Shown: piece after piece, positions 1-6,269 of the stretch
Layout of the letters: the number at the start of each line of letters is the position of its first letter
Numbering within the stretch: the first letter of the stretch is position 1
NCBI GenBank assembly: GCA_019264505.1
Contig: JAHUZY010000320.1
Coordinates: 1 to 11,128 of the forward strand
Direction of reading: 5' to 3'
DNA length: 11,128 nt
Source of the DNA: Phenylobacterium sp.
GTDB lineage: Bacteria > Pseudomonadota > Alphaproteobacteria > Caulobacterales > Caulobacteraceae
Program-made: the position numbers and the translations under genes
The notes under the pieces: generated by a model
What the model saw: only the letters and a program-made list of their open reading frames with translations
Database searches by the model: none
What the model was told of the DNA's origin: nothing

Positions 1-386
1 CAGCGGGCGCCCCAGTTGTCCCGTTCGGCCTCCGGCGCGATGAAGCCACTTACCAGGGGCACCATGACCAGGGTCGCCAGGCCAGCCTCGCCCATGTGAA
101 GGAACTGTTGGTAGGCGGGGAAGGCCGGGTCGCCGGGGGCCGGCTGCAACGGCGTGGGTCCGTAGCGGCCCATCAGATATTCCATGATCGCCACGGACTC
201 GACCATGGTGACCTCGCCGTCCTGGATCGCCGGCAGGAAGTCGCCGGGATTGACGGCGAGCCAGGCCGGATCCTTCTCCGCGGCCAGCATGTCCACCTGC
301 CGGATGCGGTAGGCGACGCCCATCTCCTCCAGCAGCCAGACGACCCTGAGCGACCGAGAGGTCTGTCCGCCCCAAACCGTGATCAT
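1..386 (-). CDS. Glutathione S-transferase family protein (5' part, runs off left edge)
   Basis: The 128 visible residues form a thioredoxin-fold N-terminal domain and the start of the helical domain of a glutathione S-transferase, a cytosolic enzyme family that usually conjugates or reduces substrates with glutathione. The N-terminal strand is followed by a Ser-rich active-site region (GGQTSRSLRVVW, residues 6-17) where these enzymes place the catalytic Ser or Cys. The expected cis-proline lies in DFLPAIQDG (Pro52). The glutathione gamma-glutamyl contact is the Glu-Ser pair in VESVAIMEYL (Glu64-Ser65). The ATG at 386-384 has a GGAGG Shine-Dalgarno sequence at 400-396 with 9 bases spacing, which supports this start. 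The C-terminal part lies outside the window, so subclass and substrate cannot be judged. It is divergent from the protease gene, with 173 bases between them. Confidence 0.88.
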   Translation of the reverse strand, partial: MITVWGGQTSRSLRVVWLLEEMGVAYRIRQVDMLAAEKDPAWLAVNPGDFLPAIQDGEVTMVESVAIMEYLMGRYGPTPLQPAPGDPAFPAYQQFLHMGEAGLATLVMVPLVSGFIAPEAERDNWGAR

Positions 387-530
387 CGTCCTGATCCTCC
401 GCCCGACGATGATTTCACGGGGCGTCCGTTTTAGAAATGCCCGACCATGGCCGCACGTCGTCCGCGGCCGGCCGCGCGCGCAAGCTTAAGTGCGGAAAGC
501 CGTATGGCGTTGCTCGCTACGGTGGTACCC

Positions 531-552
531 GTCCCCCGGTAAAGAGGGGGAC
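531..552 (+). promoter_or_regulatory. Leader hairpin covering the protease ribosome binding site
   Basis: A perfect 7-base inverted repeat, GTCCCCC (531-537) and GGGGGAC (546-552), flanks an 8-base loop. The right arm contains the only good Shine-Dalgarno sequence (GAGGGGG, 544-550) for the GTG start at 560. In the mRNA, folding would pair the G-run with the C-run and hide the ribosome binding site. The pairing is seen directly; a regulatory role (translational repression or thermometer-like opening) is inference. Confidence 0.45.
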
Positions 553-559
553 TATCTGA

Positions 560-2032
560 GTGACCATACGTAATTTTAGCGCGCTGGCCCTGTTGGCCGG
601 CGCGGTTGCGGCTTCGCCTGTCCTGGCGCAGAACGCCCCGATCACCGAGGCGACCGCCAATCAGGGCCTGGTGCTGATCAACGCCCAGGCGGCCAACAGC
701 CTGGGCTTCACCGGCGCGGGCGTGACCGTCGGGGTGCTGGACAGCGGCATTGACGCCACCCATCCGGACCTGAGGCCCAACCTCGCCACCTTCTCGTATG
801 ACGGGAACACCGGCGGGCCGGCGCTGCGGGACTACGACATGCACGGCACCCATGTGTCTGGCATAATCGCGGCGGCCCGCAATGGGGCCGGCTTGCAGGG
901 CGTGGCCTATGACGCCAAGCTCGCCTTGATGGTGCCGAAGACGGCCGCGGGCGACGGCGAGGCGCAGGCCGATGTCGCCATCGCCGACGTCTATGGCCGG
1001 GCGCTAAACGCCAATGTGCGGATCTTCAACAACTCCTGGGGCTTCGACTACTACACCGGCACGCCGCAGGGCCGGGCCATGCTCGACACCGTGATGCGAG
1101 CCCAGATCGAGGTGTTCAAGCGCGCCGTAGCGTTGGACTCGGTAATCGTCTTCTCCACCGGCAACGAATACCAGAGCCAGCCGAACACCCAGGCGGGCCT
1201 GCCCTATTATGTCCCTGAACTGGCGCGCAACTGGCTGGCGGTGACGGCGGTCGACCTGTCGGGCGAGATCGTCGACTACGCCAACCGCTGCGGCCTGGCC
1301 GCGGCCTGGTGCCTGGCCGCGCCGGGGGGCGATGGCGAGGATGCGGGCATCGTCTCGACGGTGCCGCTGGACCAGGGGGGCTATGACCGCTCCTCGGGCA
1401 CCTCCATGGCCGCGCCGCATGTGACCGGCGCCGTGGCCGTGGCCCGGCAGATGTTCCCCACCGCCTCCGGCGCCGACCTGGCCCGGTTCGTCCTGGTCAC
1501 GGCCACCGATGTGGGCGCCGCCGGGCTGGACCCGGTCTATGGGTGGGGCCTGCTGAACATGGGCAATATGGCCGCCGCCCGGTCGGGGCTGGGCGCCGGC
1601 CTCACCGCCCAGAGCGCCTGGGCCGCCGATCAGGGCCAGGCGGTGATGCTGCAGGGCCTTGATGGCCGGCTGAAGAGCCAGGGAGCGCCCGGCGCCTGGG
1701 CCGCCGCCCAGGGCGGCCGCAGCCGCCATGATGGCGCAGCGACGGTCCCCGGGGCCGAGGCCGACAGCCTTGGCCTGATGGCGGGCTATGACCTGGCCGT
1801 CGGCGAGGCTGCGAGGGTCGGCGCGGCCCTGTCCTGGACCACCACGGACCTGGACGAACGGGGCGCGGCCAATAGCGCCGAGGTCAAGGCCTTCACCCTG
1901 GCCGTCTATGGCGCGGCCACCCGCGGCCAGCTGTTCGTCGACGGCTCGGCCGGCGTCCACCGCCGGGACTACAGCCTGACCCGGGCCAATGTGGCCGGCG
2001 CGGCCGGCGCCGTCCTCGGCGCCCAGGGCTGA
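560..2032 (+). CDS. Protease passenger domain and first barrel strands (upstream frame of the split gene)
   Basis: This is the intact upstream frame, 490 residues from a GTG start with GAGGGGG 9 bases upstream. Residues 1-23 are a signal peptide (hydrophobic ALALLAGAVAASPVLA, likely cut after Ala23). Residues about 45-345 are the subtilase domain with the full Asp/His/Ser triad. Two cysteines (Cys244, Cys251) could form a disulfide once exported. From about residue 410 the sequence alternates in barrel fashion, then stops abruptly after VLGAQG. If this is the true product it lacks most of the barrel, so it could be exported to the periplasm but probably not anchored in the outer membrane. Confidence 0.75.
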   Translation: MTIRNFSALALLAGAVAASPVLAQNAPITEATANQGLVLINAQAANSLGFTGAGVTVGVLDSGIDATHPDLRPNLATFSYDGNTGGPALRDYDMHGTHVSGIIAAARNGAGLQGVAYDAKLALMVPKTAAGDGEAQADVAIADVYGRALNANVRIFNNSWGFDYYTGTPQGRAMLDTVMRAQIEVFKRAVALDSVIVFSTGNEYQSQPNTQAGLPYYVPELARNWLAVTAVDLSGEIVDYANRCGLAAAWCLAAPGGDGEDAGIVSTVPLDQGGYDRSSGTSMAAPHVTGAVAVARQMFPTASGADLARFVLVTATDVGAAGLDPVYGWGLLNMGNMAAARSGLGAGLTAQSAWAADQGQAVMLQGLDGRLKSQGAPGAWAAAQGGRSRHDGAATVPGAEADSLGLMAGYDLAVGEAARVGAALSWTTTDLDERGAANSAEVKAFTLAVYGAATRGQLFVDGSAGVHRRDYSLTRANVAGAAGAVLGAQG

Positions 2033-2079
2033 CCGGCCGGGCTGAGACTGAGGGCTACGGCCTGTTCGTTGATGGCCGC

Positions 2080-2523
2080 GTGGGCATGAGCGTGCCGATG
2101 GGCCAGGTCGCCCTGCGCCCGTTCGTGCATGGCCAGGTTTCGCACCAGGCCTTTGACGGCTTCACCGAGACGGGCGCCGATGTCTTCGCCCTGACCATCG
2201 AGGATGTGGAGCTGACCCGCTACCAGGCCGGGCCTGGGCTGGAGGTTCTGCTGCCGCCGCGGGCCATGGGTTCGGCCCGGGTGTCGGGCGACCTGTCGGT
2301 CCGCTACGCCGCAAGCTGGGGCGACACCGACTACCGGGTGAACGCCGCCATGCTCGGCGCGCGGGTCGGCGGGCAGCTGGGCGAGCTGGACGATCCCGTG
2401 ACCCTGGCCGGCGGGCTGTCCGCCGCCTGGGGTGCGGTGGAGAGCTCGGTGCGCGGCTTCTATGCCGAGGCCGGCGACCAGGACTCCGCCGGCGTCAGCC
2501 TGGGCGTCCGGGTGACCTTCTAA
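2080..2523 (+). CDS. Autotransporter beta-barrel C-terminal part (downstream frame of the split gene)
   Basis: This frame holds the rest of the outer-membrane barrel: amphipathic strands such as LRPFVHGQVSHQAF, SGDLSVRYAASWG and the last strand AGVSLGVRVTF with terminal Phe. In-frame barrel sequence (TEGYGLFVDGR) already precedes the nominal GTG at 2080, and I see no ribosome binding site there, so it is unlikely to be an independent gene. It belongs with the protease upstream. The stop at 2521-2523 is followed after 10 bases by a strong hairpin. Confidence 0.7.
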   Translation: MGMSVPMGQVALRPFVHGQVSHQAFDGFTETGADVFALTIEDVELTRYQAGPGLEVLLPPRAMGSARVSGDLSVRYAASWGDTDYRVNAAMLGARVGGQLGELDDPVTLAGGLSAAWGAVESSVRGFYAEAGDQDSAGVSLGVRVTF

Positions 2524-2533
2524 GGAAAAGCGT

Positions 2534-2566
2534 CTGGCGGGGTGGGGGCCTCCCCTACTCCGCCAG
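2534..2566 (-). terminator. 15-bp perfect hairpin between convergent protease and hydrolase genes
   Basis: The arms 2534-2548 and 2552-2566 pair along all 15 positions, two of them G-U, around a 3-base loop (CCT). On the minus strand the stem is followed three bases later by the short T-rich tract CTTTTCCTT, so it best fits a rho-independent terminator for the hydrolase. On the plus strand no T-tract follows, but the structure could still protect the 3' end of the protease mRNA. The hydrolase stop codon (2557-2555) lies inside the stem. The pairing is seen directly; the termination role is inferred. Confidence 0.65.
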
Positions 2567-3421
2567 GAAGCCTTCGGTCTCGGCCATGAAGGACTCCAGC
2601 TGGTCGTGGTGCACCCAGTGGCCGGCGCCTTCGAAGTTCACCAGGCGGGCGTTCTTGAAGTGCTTGATGCGGCCATCGGCCTCGGGGTCTGAAGCCCAGG
2701 ACTCCTCGCCGCGCATGAGCAGGACCGGGCAGGTGATCTGGCTCCACAGATAGTGCTGGTCGGCGTGGGACAGGCCGCCCATCCCCCAGCGGGAATGGTT
2801 GTCGAACTTCCAGCTGTAGGTGCCGTCCTCGTTCTGGTGGGCGCCATAGATGGTCAGGTGTCGGGCCTGTTCGGGGGAGAGGTGCGGGTTCTCCTCGGCC
2901 ATGCGGGCATAGGCCTCGTCCAGGGTGGCGTAGCGGCGCGGCGTGCGGCCGGAGTTCTTGCGCCGGTCCTCGATCCAGTCGCGCAGGCGCTGGTCCACCG
3001 TGCGGCTGGCCTGCTCGGCCATGACGGCCGGCGACGGGCCCAGGCCCTCGATGGCGACGATCTTCTTCACCGCGTCCGGATAGGCGCCGCAGTAGTTCAG
3101 CGCGATGCCCGCGCCCATGGAATGGGCGATGATGGTGACGGGGGTCAGGCCCTTCTGATGCACGATCTGGGCGATGTCGTAGATATAGGCGCCCATGTCA
3201 TAGCCGCCGCCGATGGCCCAGGCGCTGTCGCCATGGCCGCGCAGGTCCGGCGCAATGATGTGGTAGCGGTCGCGCAGGCGCTGGGCCACCCAGTCCCAGT
3301 TGCGGCAATGGTCGCGGCCGCCATGGACCAGCAGCAGGGGCTCGGCCCCCTCATTGCCCCAGTCCACATAGTGCAGGCGCAGGCGCTGGGAGAAGTAGAA
3401 GTGCGAGGTGGGGCCTTCCAT
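2555..3421 (-). CDS. Alpha/beta-fold hydrolase
   Basis: This 288-residue protein is a single-domain alpha/beta hydrolase of the esterase/epoxide-hydrolase-like group, probably cytosolic since no signal peptide is present. The oxyanion-hole motif is LLLVHGGRD (His33-Gly34-Gly35). PDLRGHGDS follows at 59-66, and the nucleophile elbow AHSMGAG places the catalytic Ser at 101. The catalytic His is His268 in GAGHWVHHD. The acid should lie after strand 7 in MRGEESWASDPE (Glu240 or Asp245), which departs from the usual single Asp. A lid or cap region spans about 130-225. The ATG at 3421-3419 is preferred over a TTG 39 bases upstream because GGGAG sits 10 bases before it and the extra residues are Arg-rich and unlike the family. 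The substrate is unknown, and the convergent neighbour gives no clue. Confidence 0.85.
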   Translation of the reverse strand: MEGPTSHFYFSQRLRLHYVDWGNEGAEPLLLVHGGRDHCRNWDWVAQRLRDRYHIIAPDLRGHGDSAWAIGGGYDMGAYIYDIAQIVHQKGLTPVTIIAHSMGAGIALNYCGAYPDAVKKIVAIEGLGPSPAVMAEQASRTVDQRLRDWIEDRRKNSGRTPRRYATLDEAYARMAEENPHLSPEQARHLTIYGAHQNEDGTYSWKFDNHSRWGMGGLSHADQHYLWSQITCPVLLMRGEESWASDPEADGRIKHFKNARLVNFEGAGHWVHHDQLESFMAETEGFLAE

Positions 3422-3585
3422 GGCGCGTCGTCTCCCGTGGAATCTTGGTCGTGGGCGCAAGGCTTTAGCATCGCCATCGCCTGGGCCGCCAGCCGCCGGG
3501 AGATGCGGGGCCGTGGCCCGCAGCTTCCCCTTGCGCAGGGCGGGCGCGGCCCCCTATCTGCGCGCCTTCGACAGAGAGGTTGAGC

Positions 3586-4146
3586 ATGGACCAGACGACG
3601 CCGACCGCCCCCGCCGTCAAGAGCCGCAAGCCACGCGCTGAGCTGGTGCTGGAGAGCGGGCTGTTCCACTCCCGCTGGCTGATGGCGCCCTTCTATGTCG
3701 GCCTCGTCCTGGCCCTGGCGCTTTTGCTGTTCGTCTTCGCCAAGAAGCTATTCCTGGCCATTCCCACGGTCGGGAGCATGAACGCCGAAGAGGCGATCAT
3801 GCTGGTGCTGTCGCTGATCGACATGTCCCTGGCGGGGAACCTGCTGCTGATCGTGATCTTCTCCGGCTACGAGAACTTCGTCTCCAAGATCGACACCGCC
3901 AACCACGAGGACCGGCCGAGCTGGATGGGGACGGTGGACTTCTCCGGTCTGAAGATGAAGCTGATCGCCTCGATCGTGGCGATCTCGGCCATCTCGCTGC
4001 TGCGGGCCTTCATGCAGTTGTCGGAAGGTCAGGGGATCGAGGAGCGCTCGCTCTTCTGGCTGGTGGTCATTCACCTGACCTTCGTCGGCTCCGGCGTCCT
4101 GCTGGCCCTGATGGACTGGCTGGCCAGCAAGGTCGACCGGCACTAG
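3586..4146 (+). CDS. UPF0114 / YqhA-type inner-membrane protein (TIGR00645 family)
   Basis: This 186-residue inner-membrane protein has four predicted transmembrane segments at about 32-52, 70-92, 124-143 and 156-178. The polar loop NFVSKIDTANHEDRPSWMG (about 97-114) sits between segments two and three. The layout, and the motifs LESGLFHSRWLMAPFYVGL and MSLAGNLLLIVIFSGYENF in particular, match the UPF0114/YqhA family. Its biochemical role is not established; a channel-like or stress-linked role is sometimes suggested, and I make no claim here. The ATG at 3586 follows AGAGAGG with 6 bases spacing and is better supported than the TTG two codons earlier. It is divergent from the hydrolase and convergent with the acidic hypothetical gene, so it is probably transcribed alone. 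Confidence 0.88.
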   Translation: MDQTTPTAPAVKSRKPRAELVLESGLFHSRWLMAPFYVGLVLALALLLFVFAKKLFLAIPTVGSMNAEEAIMLVLSLIDMSLAGNLLLIVIFSGYENFVSKIDTANHEDRPSWMGTVDFSGLKMKLIASIVAISAISLLRAFMQLSEGQGIEERSLFWLVVIHLTFVGSGVLLALMDWLASKVDRH

Positions 4147-4159
4147 GGGCGGTTGGGTC

Positions 4160-4570
4160 TCAGTCCTCGGCCTCGGCGCCGTCGACGGCCCGGTCCACCA
4201 GGTCGCGCCAGGTGGGGTCGGTGTCGTCCACCAGGTCCACATCCTCCAATAGGGCCACCGCCGCGTCCCCGTCGGGCAGGATCAGGCCCACGACCTCCAT
4301 GATCTCGCCATCGGGGTTGGTGTGCACCTCGGCCTGGACGGCCACGGCGGCCTGCTCGCCGTCCTCCTCCCACCAGATCACCGGCTGGGGCAGCGCCATC
4401 TCCAGCACGCGGGCCTCAGTGGTGTCGCCCAGCGCAAAGACCGCACGGCGGGCCTGCACGTCGTCCAGCGTGGCCACAGCCGCGGTGAAGGGTGTCAGGC
4501 GCCGCCAGTCCTCGGCGTCATAGCCGCCGCCTTCGGGCTCGCCCAGGTCGTCGTCCGGCAAGGTGGTCAT
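4160..4570 (-). CDS. Acidic hypothetical protein downstream of the dehydrogenase
   Basis: I do not recognise this 136-residue protein. It is strongly acidic, with no signal peptide or membrane segment. The N-terminus (MTTLPDDDLGEPEGGGYD) looks disordered. The rest looks mixed alpha/beta, with strand-like stretches RAVFALGD, QPVIWWEE, AVAVQAEVH and IMEVVGLILP, followed by a C-terminal helix rich in Asp and Glu. The ATG at 4570-4568 lies 25 bases after the dehydrogenase stop, and two AGGA repeats just upstream could serve as ribosome binding site, so it is probably the second gene of that operon. It ends 13 bases from the convergent UPF0114 gene. Codon use matches a real coding region, and the overlapping plus-strand frames look like shadows. 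Confidence 0.72.
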   Translation of the reverse strand: MTTLPDDDLGEPEGGGYDAEDWRRLTPFTAAVATLDDVQARRAVFALGDTTEARVLEMALPQPVIWWEEDGEQAAVAVQAEVHTNPDGEIMEVVGLILPDGDAAVALLEDVDLVDDTDPTWRDLVDRAVDGAEAED

Positions 4571-4595
4571 GGGTCCTGGTCCTGTTCTCAGCGGC

Positions 4596-5330
4596 TCAAC
4601 GGACGAAGCTGGCGCCATTCACGTCCAGCACGGCGCCAGTCATGGAGGCCGGGGCGTCGAGGGCCAGATAGGTCGCCACGCTGGCCACCTCGTCTGGCTG
4701 GGCGACGCGACCGAGGGGGATGTCGGCCAGCAGTTTGTCGCCCCCCCGGCTGGCCAGATAGTCCTCGGCCATGCCGGTCATCACATAGCCGGGGCAGATG
4801 GCGAAGGCGGCCAGGCCCTGGCCGGCATAGCCGCGGGCGATGGACTTGGTCATGGCCACCATGCCGGCCTTGGACGCCGCATAGTGCCAGTGGGCGGGCG
4901 AGTCCCCGCGGTAGGCCGCCCGGCTGGCCACATTGACGATGCGGCCCCGCAGGCCCCCGGAGTCCGGCTCGCGCCCTTGAGCGTGCAGCACCATGCGGCG
5001 GCAGAGGTCGGCGCTGGACTGCAGGTTGATCTGCAGGGTGCGCCCCCAGCTGGCCTGCCACGCGTCATCCGGCGCATCGACGGGGATGGCTTCGAAGACG
5101 CCAGCGTTGTTGACCAGCACGTCGATGCGGCCGTCCAGCGCGTTCAGGGCGGCGTCCCACAGCCGGTCGCCCGCCCCCGTCTCGCTGAGATCGGCGGCCA
5201 GCACGCCATCGGCGGCGCGCGTTCCGTGGCCGACGACCCGGGCGCCGCGGGCGCTCAGAGCTCCGAGGATGGCGGCGCCGATGCCGCGGGTGGCGCCGGT
5301 GACGAGGATGTGGGGCGGGGACTCAGGCAT
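4596..5330 (-). CDS. SDR family NAD(P)-dependent oxidoreductase (classical, FabG-like)
   Basis: This 244-residue cytosolic oxidoreductase is of the classical short-chain dehydrogenase family. The Rossmann cofactor motif TGATRGIG is at 11-18 and NNAG at 74-77. The catalytic tetrad is Asn102 (INLQSS), Ser136 (NVASRAAY), Tyr150 and Lys154 (YAASK). The CPGYVMTGM segment after strand six (179-187) is also present. A basic residue after the second strand (GTRAA, Arg38) suggests a preference for NADPH. The substrate cannot be told from sequence; 3-oxoacyl-ACP-type and sugar or steroid alcohol substrates are all possible. The ATG at 5330-5328 has only a weak ribosome binding site. An imperfect inverted repeat lies directly upstream (5335-5378). 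It is probably co-transcribed with the acidic protein that follows. Confidence 0.9.
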   Translation of the reverse strand: MPESPPHILVTGATRGIGAAILGALSARGARVVGHGTRAADGVLAADLSETGAGDRLWDAALNALDGRIDVLVNNAGVFEAIPVDAPDDAWQASWGRTLQINLQSSADLCRRMVLHAQGREPDSGGLRGRIVNVASRAAYRGDSPAHWHYAASKAGMVAMTKSIARGYAGQGLAAFAICPGYVMTGMAEDYLASRGGDKLLADIPLGRVAQPDEVASVATYLALDAPASMTGAVLDVNGASFVR

Positions 5331-5334
5331 GGCG

Positions 5335-5378
5335 CAAACCTAGCCGGGAGACCCCCGCCCCCGCCAGGGCGAGGTTTG
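5335..5378 (-). promoter_or_regulatory. Imperfect inverted repeat in front of the dehydrogenase
   Basis: Arms CAAACCTAGCC (5335-5345) and GGCGAGGTTTG (5368-5378) match at 10 of 11 positions across a 22-base C-rich spacer. The repeat fills most of the 54-base gap between the basic hypothetical gene and the dehydrogenase and ends four bases before the dehydrogenase ATG. It could be an operator for an unlinked regulator, or a stem-loop in the mRNA leader that hides the start region. No T-tract follows, so a terminator for the upstream gene is less likely. Confidence 0.4.
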
Positions 5379-5384
5379 GCGATC

Positions 5385-5903
5385 TCAGCGCGCGTCGCGT
5401 CGGGCCTGGGCCACGGCGCCGGCCTTGCGCTGGCGGCCCCGCTCCATGGGCCGCATCAGGTTTTCGCGACGCTGGCTGACGGCCTTGCGCATGCCCTTGT
5501 GGGCATGGCGGCTGTTGGGGGTGGCCGCAGCCTTGGAGTCCGTCTTCATCTGCAGGGCGCGCTGAGCGTTCTGGGTCATCTCCACCCGAGCGGCCATCTT
5601 GCGGCGGCGTTCAGCCTCGCCATTGGCCCGACGCAGGGCCATGGACAGGACGGCGAGCTTGGTCTTGGAGCCATCATCCTTGGCCGAGGGCGCCGCCCCG
5701 CGGGCCTCGCCCTTGCCACGCATTTCGCGTCGGCGCTGATGGGCCATGTCGCGGGCCTTGTTGCGCCGCTCGCGGACGAGGCGAAGCAGATCCCGCAGAT
5801 CTTCGTCCGAGATCTCCTGGATTTCTGGGTGGTGGGTCCGGCCGACCAGGTCCTGTTCGTCGCCGCTCAGGGCGCGGGCTTCTTCCTTGCGTGTGATCGC
5901 CAT
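5385..5903 (-). CDS. Arg/Lys-rich conserved hypothetical protein, possible nucleic-acid binder
   Basis: This 172-residue protein is very basic and has no signal peptide or membrane segment. Residues 1-60 (MAITRKEEARALSGDEQDLV, then ISDEDLRDLLRLVRERRNKARD) look helical and mixed-charge. A Gly/Ala linker follows at about 62-80, then a helical basic segment (81-118, ALRRANGEAERRRK). The tail (125-172) is rich in Arg and Lys and probably disordered. I recall similar short proteins in other alphaproteobacteria without an assigned function. The composition fits binding to RNA, DNA or ribosomes, but that is inference. The ATG at 5903-5901 with AAAGAG just upstream is preferred over an upstream in-frame start that would add an unlike Trp/Arg-rich stretch. 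The leader contains a strong hairpin and an inverted repeat. Confidence 0.75.
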   Translation of the reverse strand: MAITRKEEARALSGDEQDLVGRTHHPEIQEISDEDLRDLLRLVRERRNKARDMAHQRRREMRGKGEARGAAPSAKDDGSKTKLAVLSMALRRANGEAERRRKMAARVEMTQNAQRALQMKTDSKAAATPNSRHAHKGMRKAVSQRRENLMRPMERGRQRKAGAVAQARRDAR

Positions 5904-5916
5904 GGGTCTCTTTCGT

Positions 5917-5940
5917 TCTGCGCGGGCCAGGGCCCGCAGA
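5917..5940 (-). promoter_or_regulatory. GC-rich hairpin in the leader of the basic protein
   Basis: In the minus-strand transcript, TCTGC pairs with GCAGA and GGGCC pairs with GGCCC, with a 2-base GC bulge on one side and a tight loop. The hairpin ends about 13 bases before the ATG at 5903, directly upstream of the AAAGAG ribosome binding site. It may affect translation or mRNA stability. No function is shown. Confidence 0.4.
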
Positions 5941-5943
5941 TAC

Positions 5944-5961
5944 CGTCGCCAGATTGCGACG
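5944..5961. promoter_or_regulatory. Short perfect inverted repeat, possible operator
   Basis: CGTCGC (5944-5949) and GCGACG (5956-5961) flank a 6-base AT-richer centre. It lies about 40-58 bases upstream of the basic protein start, within the 227-base divergent intergenic region, which is where an operator would be expected. The arms are short and GC-rich, so chance is possible. Confidence 0.25.
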
Positions 5962-6044
5962 ACCGGCCGCCACCGGAGAGACAACGCACAGCCAAGCCTG
6001 AGGCTGCGACCAGAACGTCGAGATCGCGCCCTTTGACTTGAGCT

Positions 6045-6073
6045 CCGACAAGGGCGCCCAGACGTGCTAGGGT
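6045..6073 (+). promoter_or_regulatory. Weak candidate promoter for the two small plus-strand genes
   Basis: CCGACA (6045-6050) and TAGGGT (6068-6073) are separated by 17 bases and resemble sigma-70-type -35 and -10 boxes at 4 of 6 and 3 of 6 positions. A perfect TTGACT at 6033-6038 lies just upstream but has no matching -10 at the right distance. This is the best-placed candidate in the gap and remains weak. Confidence 0.25.
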
Positions 6074-6130
6074 AAGCGCTATCGCCCTTGCGGACCCGCC
6101 CGCTGGCCCAGGCCCGAAAGGCCGCCTTCC

Positions 6131-6262
6131 ATGAAAATCTACGACTCGCGTCTGCAGGCGCCGGCGCGCCGCGACCTCACCGATCCGCGCTCCACCGCCC
6201 CGGCCAACACCCCGCAGCAGACGCCCCGGCCGATGCTGAACGACCGCCGCAGCACGCGCTGA
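6131..6262 (+). CDS. 43-residue basic microprotein
   Basis: The ATG at 6131 opens a 43-residue frame: MKIYDSRLQAPARRDLTDPR, then a Pro/Thr/Gln-rich middle and a basic end (LNDRRSTR). It is basic and Pro-rich, probably disordered, with no membrane segment. GAAAGG lies 9 bases upstream as a good ribosome binding site, and the next gene starts 7 bases after its stop, so the two are probably translated together. I do not recognise a domain. Support comes from the ribosome binding site, spacing and ordinary codon use. The overlapping 61-residue frame from 6088 in another phase lacks this support. Confidence 0.55.
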   Translation: MKIYDSRLQAPARRDLTDPRSTAPANTPQQTPRPMLNDRRSTR

Positions 6263-6269
6263 CCCGCCC

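Larger units (their letters stand above)
560..2523 (+). pseudogene. S8 subtilisin-like serine protease with autotransporter barrel, split by a single frameshift
   Basis: Read across one frame change near 2029-2032, this locus encodes about 654 residues: signal peptide, subtilase (S8) passenger domain, linker and C-terminal beta-barrel. Such type V proteins cross the inner membrane by Sec, insert the barrel in the outer membrane and expose the protease outside. The catalytic triad is complete: Asp61 (GVLDSGID), His95 (HGTHVSG) and Ser282 (SSGTSMAAPH), with oxyanion Asn202 (STGNE). The barrel begins in the first frame (MAGYDLAVG onward, up to the TGA at 2030-2032). It continues in the frame one base back from TEGYGLFVDG to the terminal VRVTF, which ends in the phenylalanine typical of outer-membrane barrels. 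One added base at about 2029-2031, or a -1 slip, would join the two halves. The break may be a sequencing error in GC-rich repetitive DNA, a recent mutation or, less likely, programmed frameshifting. Confidence 0.8.

Noticed and set aside
463..476. 14-base GC palindrome (CGCGGCC/GGCCGCG) in the divergent gap
   Set aside because: It consists only of G and C in GC-rich DNA, so chance is likely, and it has no loop or clear relation to a promoter.
1004..1960. 318-residue minus-strand open frame inside the protease
   Set aside because: It is antisense to the subtilase domain and barrel, has no recognisable motif and has shadow-type composition.
3531..3560. TTGCGC-18-TATCTG as a promoter for the UPF0114 gene
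   Set aside because: Only 3 of 6 positions match in each box, too weak to report as a feature.
2753..3583. 276-residue plus-strand open frame
   Set aside because: It is antisense to the alpha/beta hydrolase, which carries a complete nucleophile elbow and catalytic His.
4178..4189. 12-base palindrome GCCGTCGACGGC near the convergent ends
   Set aside because: It lies in coding sequence of the acidic protein, has no loop or T-tract, and is probably chance.
4563..6041. 492-residue plus-strand open frame
   Set aside because: It runs antisense to the acidic protein, dehydrogenase and basic protein, which have clear motifs or ribosome binding sites. Its Gly/Ala/His-rich composition is typical of GC-rich shadow frames.
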